NCBI GenBank assembly: GCA_964522485.1
Contig: CAZFUS010000110.1
Coordinates: 1-6,458 of the forward strand
Reading direction: 5' to 3'
From: Methylohalomonas sp964522485
GTDB lineage: Bacteria; Pseudomonadota; Gammaproteobacteria; Methylohalomonadales; Methylohalomonadaceae
Length of the DNA stretch: 6,458 bases
Both the position numbers and the translations under genes were made by a program. The notes beneath the pieces were generated by a model, which made no database searches, had not been told where the DNA came from, and was given only the letters and a program-made list of their open reading frames with translations. Below, piece by piece: positions 5,678 to 6,458 of the stretch (its first letter is position 1; every line of letters starts with the position of its first letter).

Positions 5678-6458
5678 TTACTTCTTGCTATCGTCAACCT
5701 CCTCGTACTCGGCGTCGACCACGTCATCATCAGAAGACTGGCTTTCACCTGAGCCACCGGCATCATCTCCACCGGCCTGCGTCTGCTCGGCTTCCTCCTT
5801 CTGCTTGTAGACGCGTTCGGCCAGTTTACCACTGTGTTCGGCCAGCTTCTGGCTCTTCTCCTCGATCGCCGCCTTATCGTCACCTTTCATGGCTTCTTCC
5901 AGATCGCTGATCGCCGACTCGATTTCGGTCTTTTCCTGTTCCTCGATCTTGTCTTCACCAAGATCCTTCATCGACTTGCGAACAGCGTGAATGAGATTGT
6001 CGGCCTGGTTGCGGGCATCGACCAGTTCGCGCGCCTTCTTGTCTTCCTCGGCGTGCGCCTCGGCATCCTTGACCATATTCTCGATCTCTTCCTCGCTCAG
6101 ACCCGAGGACGCCTTGATCTCAATGCGGTTTTCCTTGCCGGTTGCCTTGTCCTTGGCCGAGACATGCATGATGCCGTTAGCGTCGATATCGAATGTAACC
6201 TCGATCTGCGGCGTGCCCCGCGCTGCCGGCGGAATATCCGTCAGGTCAAACCGGCCAAGTGACTTGTTGCCGCTTGCCATTTCACGCTCGCCCTGCAGTA
6301 CATGCACGGTGACCGCGGTCTGGTTGTCCTCGGCGGTCGAGAACACCTGCTGCGCCTTGGTCGGAATGGTCGTATTCTTTTCGATCAGCTTGGTCATCAC
6401 ACCACCCAGCGTCTCGATACCCAGCGACAGCGGCGTCACGTCCAGCAGGAGGACGTCC
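5678..6458 (-). CDS. dnaK: Chaperone protein DnaK (Hsp70), C-terminal part, 5' end beyond the window
   Basis: The frame is open to the right edge, so 259 C-terminal residues are visible; the ATPase domain is missing. The first codons read DVLLLDVTPLSLGIETLGGVMT, which is the conserved interdomain linker (VLLLD) and the start of the substrate-binding beta-sandwich. The sandwich continues through NQTAVTVHVLQGEREMA, LGRFDLTDIPPAARGTPQIEVTFDIDANGI and HVSAKDKATGKE. The helical lid starts at SSGLSEEEIENMVKDAEAHAEED and is rich in Lys/Glu. A Gly/Gln/Ser-rich disordered tail ends in DDDVVDAEYEEVDDSKK, the usual proteobacterial DnaK C-terminus. Stop TAA is at 5680-5678. It works with DnaJ, encoded next, in the cytoplasm to bind and release unfolded proteins in an ATP-driven cycle. 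The GTG at 6439 is an internal valine codon of the linker, not the real start. Confidence 0.98.
   Translation of the reverse strand, partial: DVLLLDVTPLSLGIETLGGVMTKLIEKNTTIPTKAQQVFSTAEDNQTAVTVHVLQGEREMASGNKSLGRFDLTDIPPAARGTPQIEVTFDIDANGIMHVSAKDKATGKENRIEIKASSGLSEEEIENMVKDAEAHAEEDKKARELVDARNQADNLIHAVRKSMKDLGEDKIEEQEKTEIESAISDLEEAMKGDDKAAIEEKSQKLAEHSGKLAERVYKQKEEAEQTQAGGDDAGGSGESQSSDDDVVDAEYEEVDDSKK

Noticed and set aside
5834..6262. A 142-codon open frame on the + strand opposite dnaK, with hydrophobic Leu/Phe runs
   Set aside because: The hydrophobic runs come from reading Lys/Glu lid codons of dnaK on the complement; the dnaK frame is fully conserved, so this is a shadow.

Overview
The window looks like chromosomal DNA of a gammaproteobacterium, probably marine or from a similar saline habitat. 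Two observations support this. The dnaK-dnaJ-dapB order is a common gammaproteobacterial arrangement. It is followed by the paired 'marine' sortase/sortase-target genes, a two-gene Gram-negative sortase system known mainly from marine Proteobacteria. No mobile element, CRISPR array, tRNA or rRNA was seen, and all genes look intact apart from the two cut by the window edges.

Layout from left to right: (1) positions 1-369, + strand, hold the 3' end of an outer-membrane beta-barrel-like protein, with a strong intrinsic terminator at 423-454. (2) On the - strand, reading right to left, come dnaK (5' end beyond the window), dnaJ, dapB, a large VIT + von Willebrand A protein with a C-terminal sorting signal, and a class GN (subfamily 6) sortase. 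The last two genes overlap by 14 bases. The sortase is convergent with the left-edge gene, and that gene's terminator lies inside the sortase coding sequence.

Functionally there are two blocks. DnaK and DnaJ are the cytoplasmic Hsp70 chaperone and its J-domain co-chaperone, and DapB makes tetrahydrodipicolinate for lysine and peptidoglycan. The target/sortase pair forms a self-contained surface or envelope system: a secreted protein with N- and C-terminal hydrophobic segments, and the membrane cysteine transpeptidase expected to cleave it near its C-terminus. It is separated from dapB by about 300 bases of non-coding DNA, so it may have its own promoter.

The points most worth a second look are the non-canonical sorting motif of the target (WPATA instead of LPxT[A/G]), the terminator embedded in the sortase gene, and stem-loops in both intergenic gaps flanking dnaJ. 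The sortase/target pair is a described family, not a new system; its biological role remains little understood.
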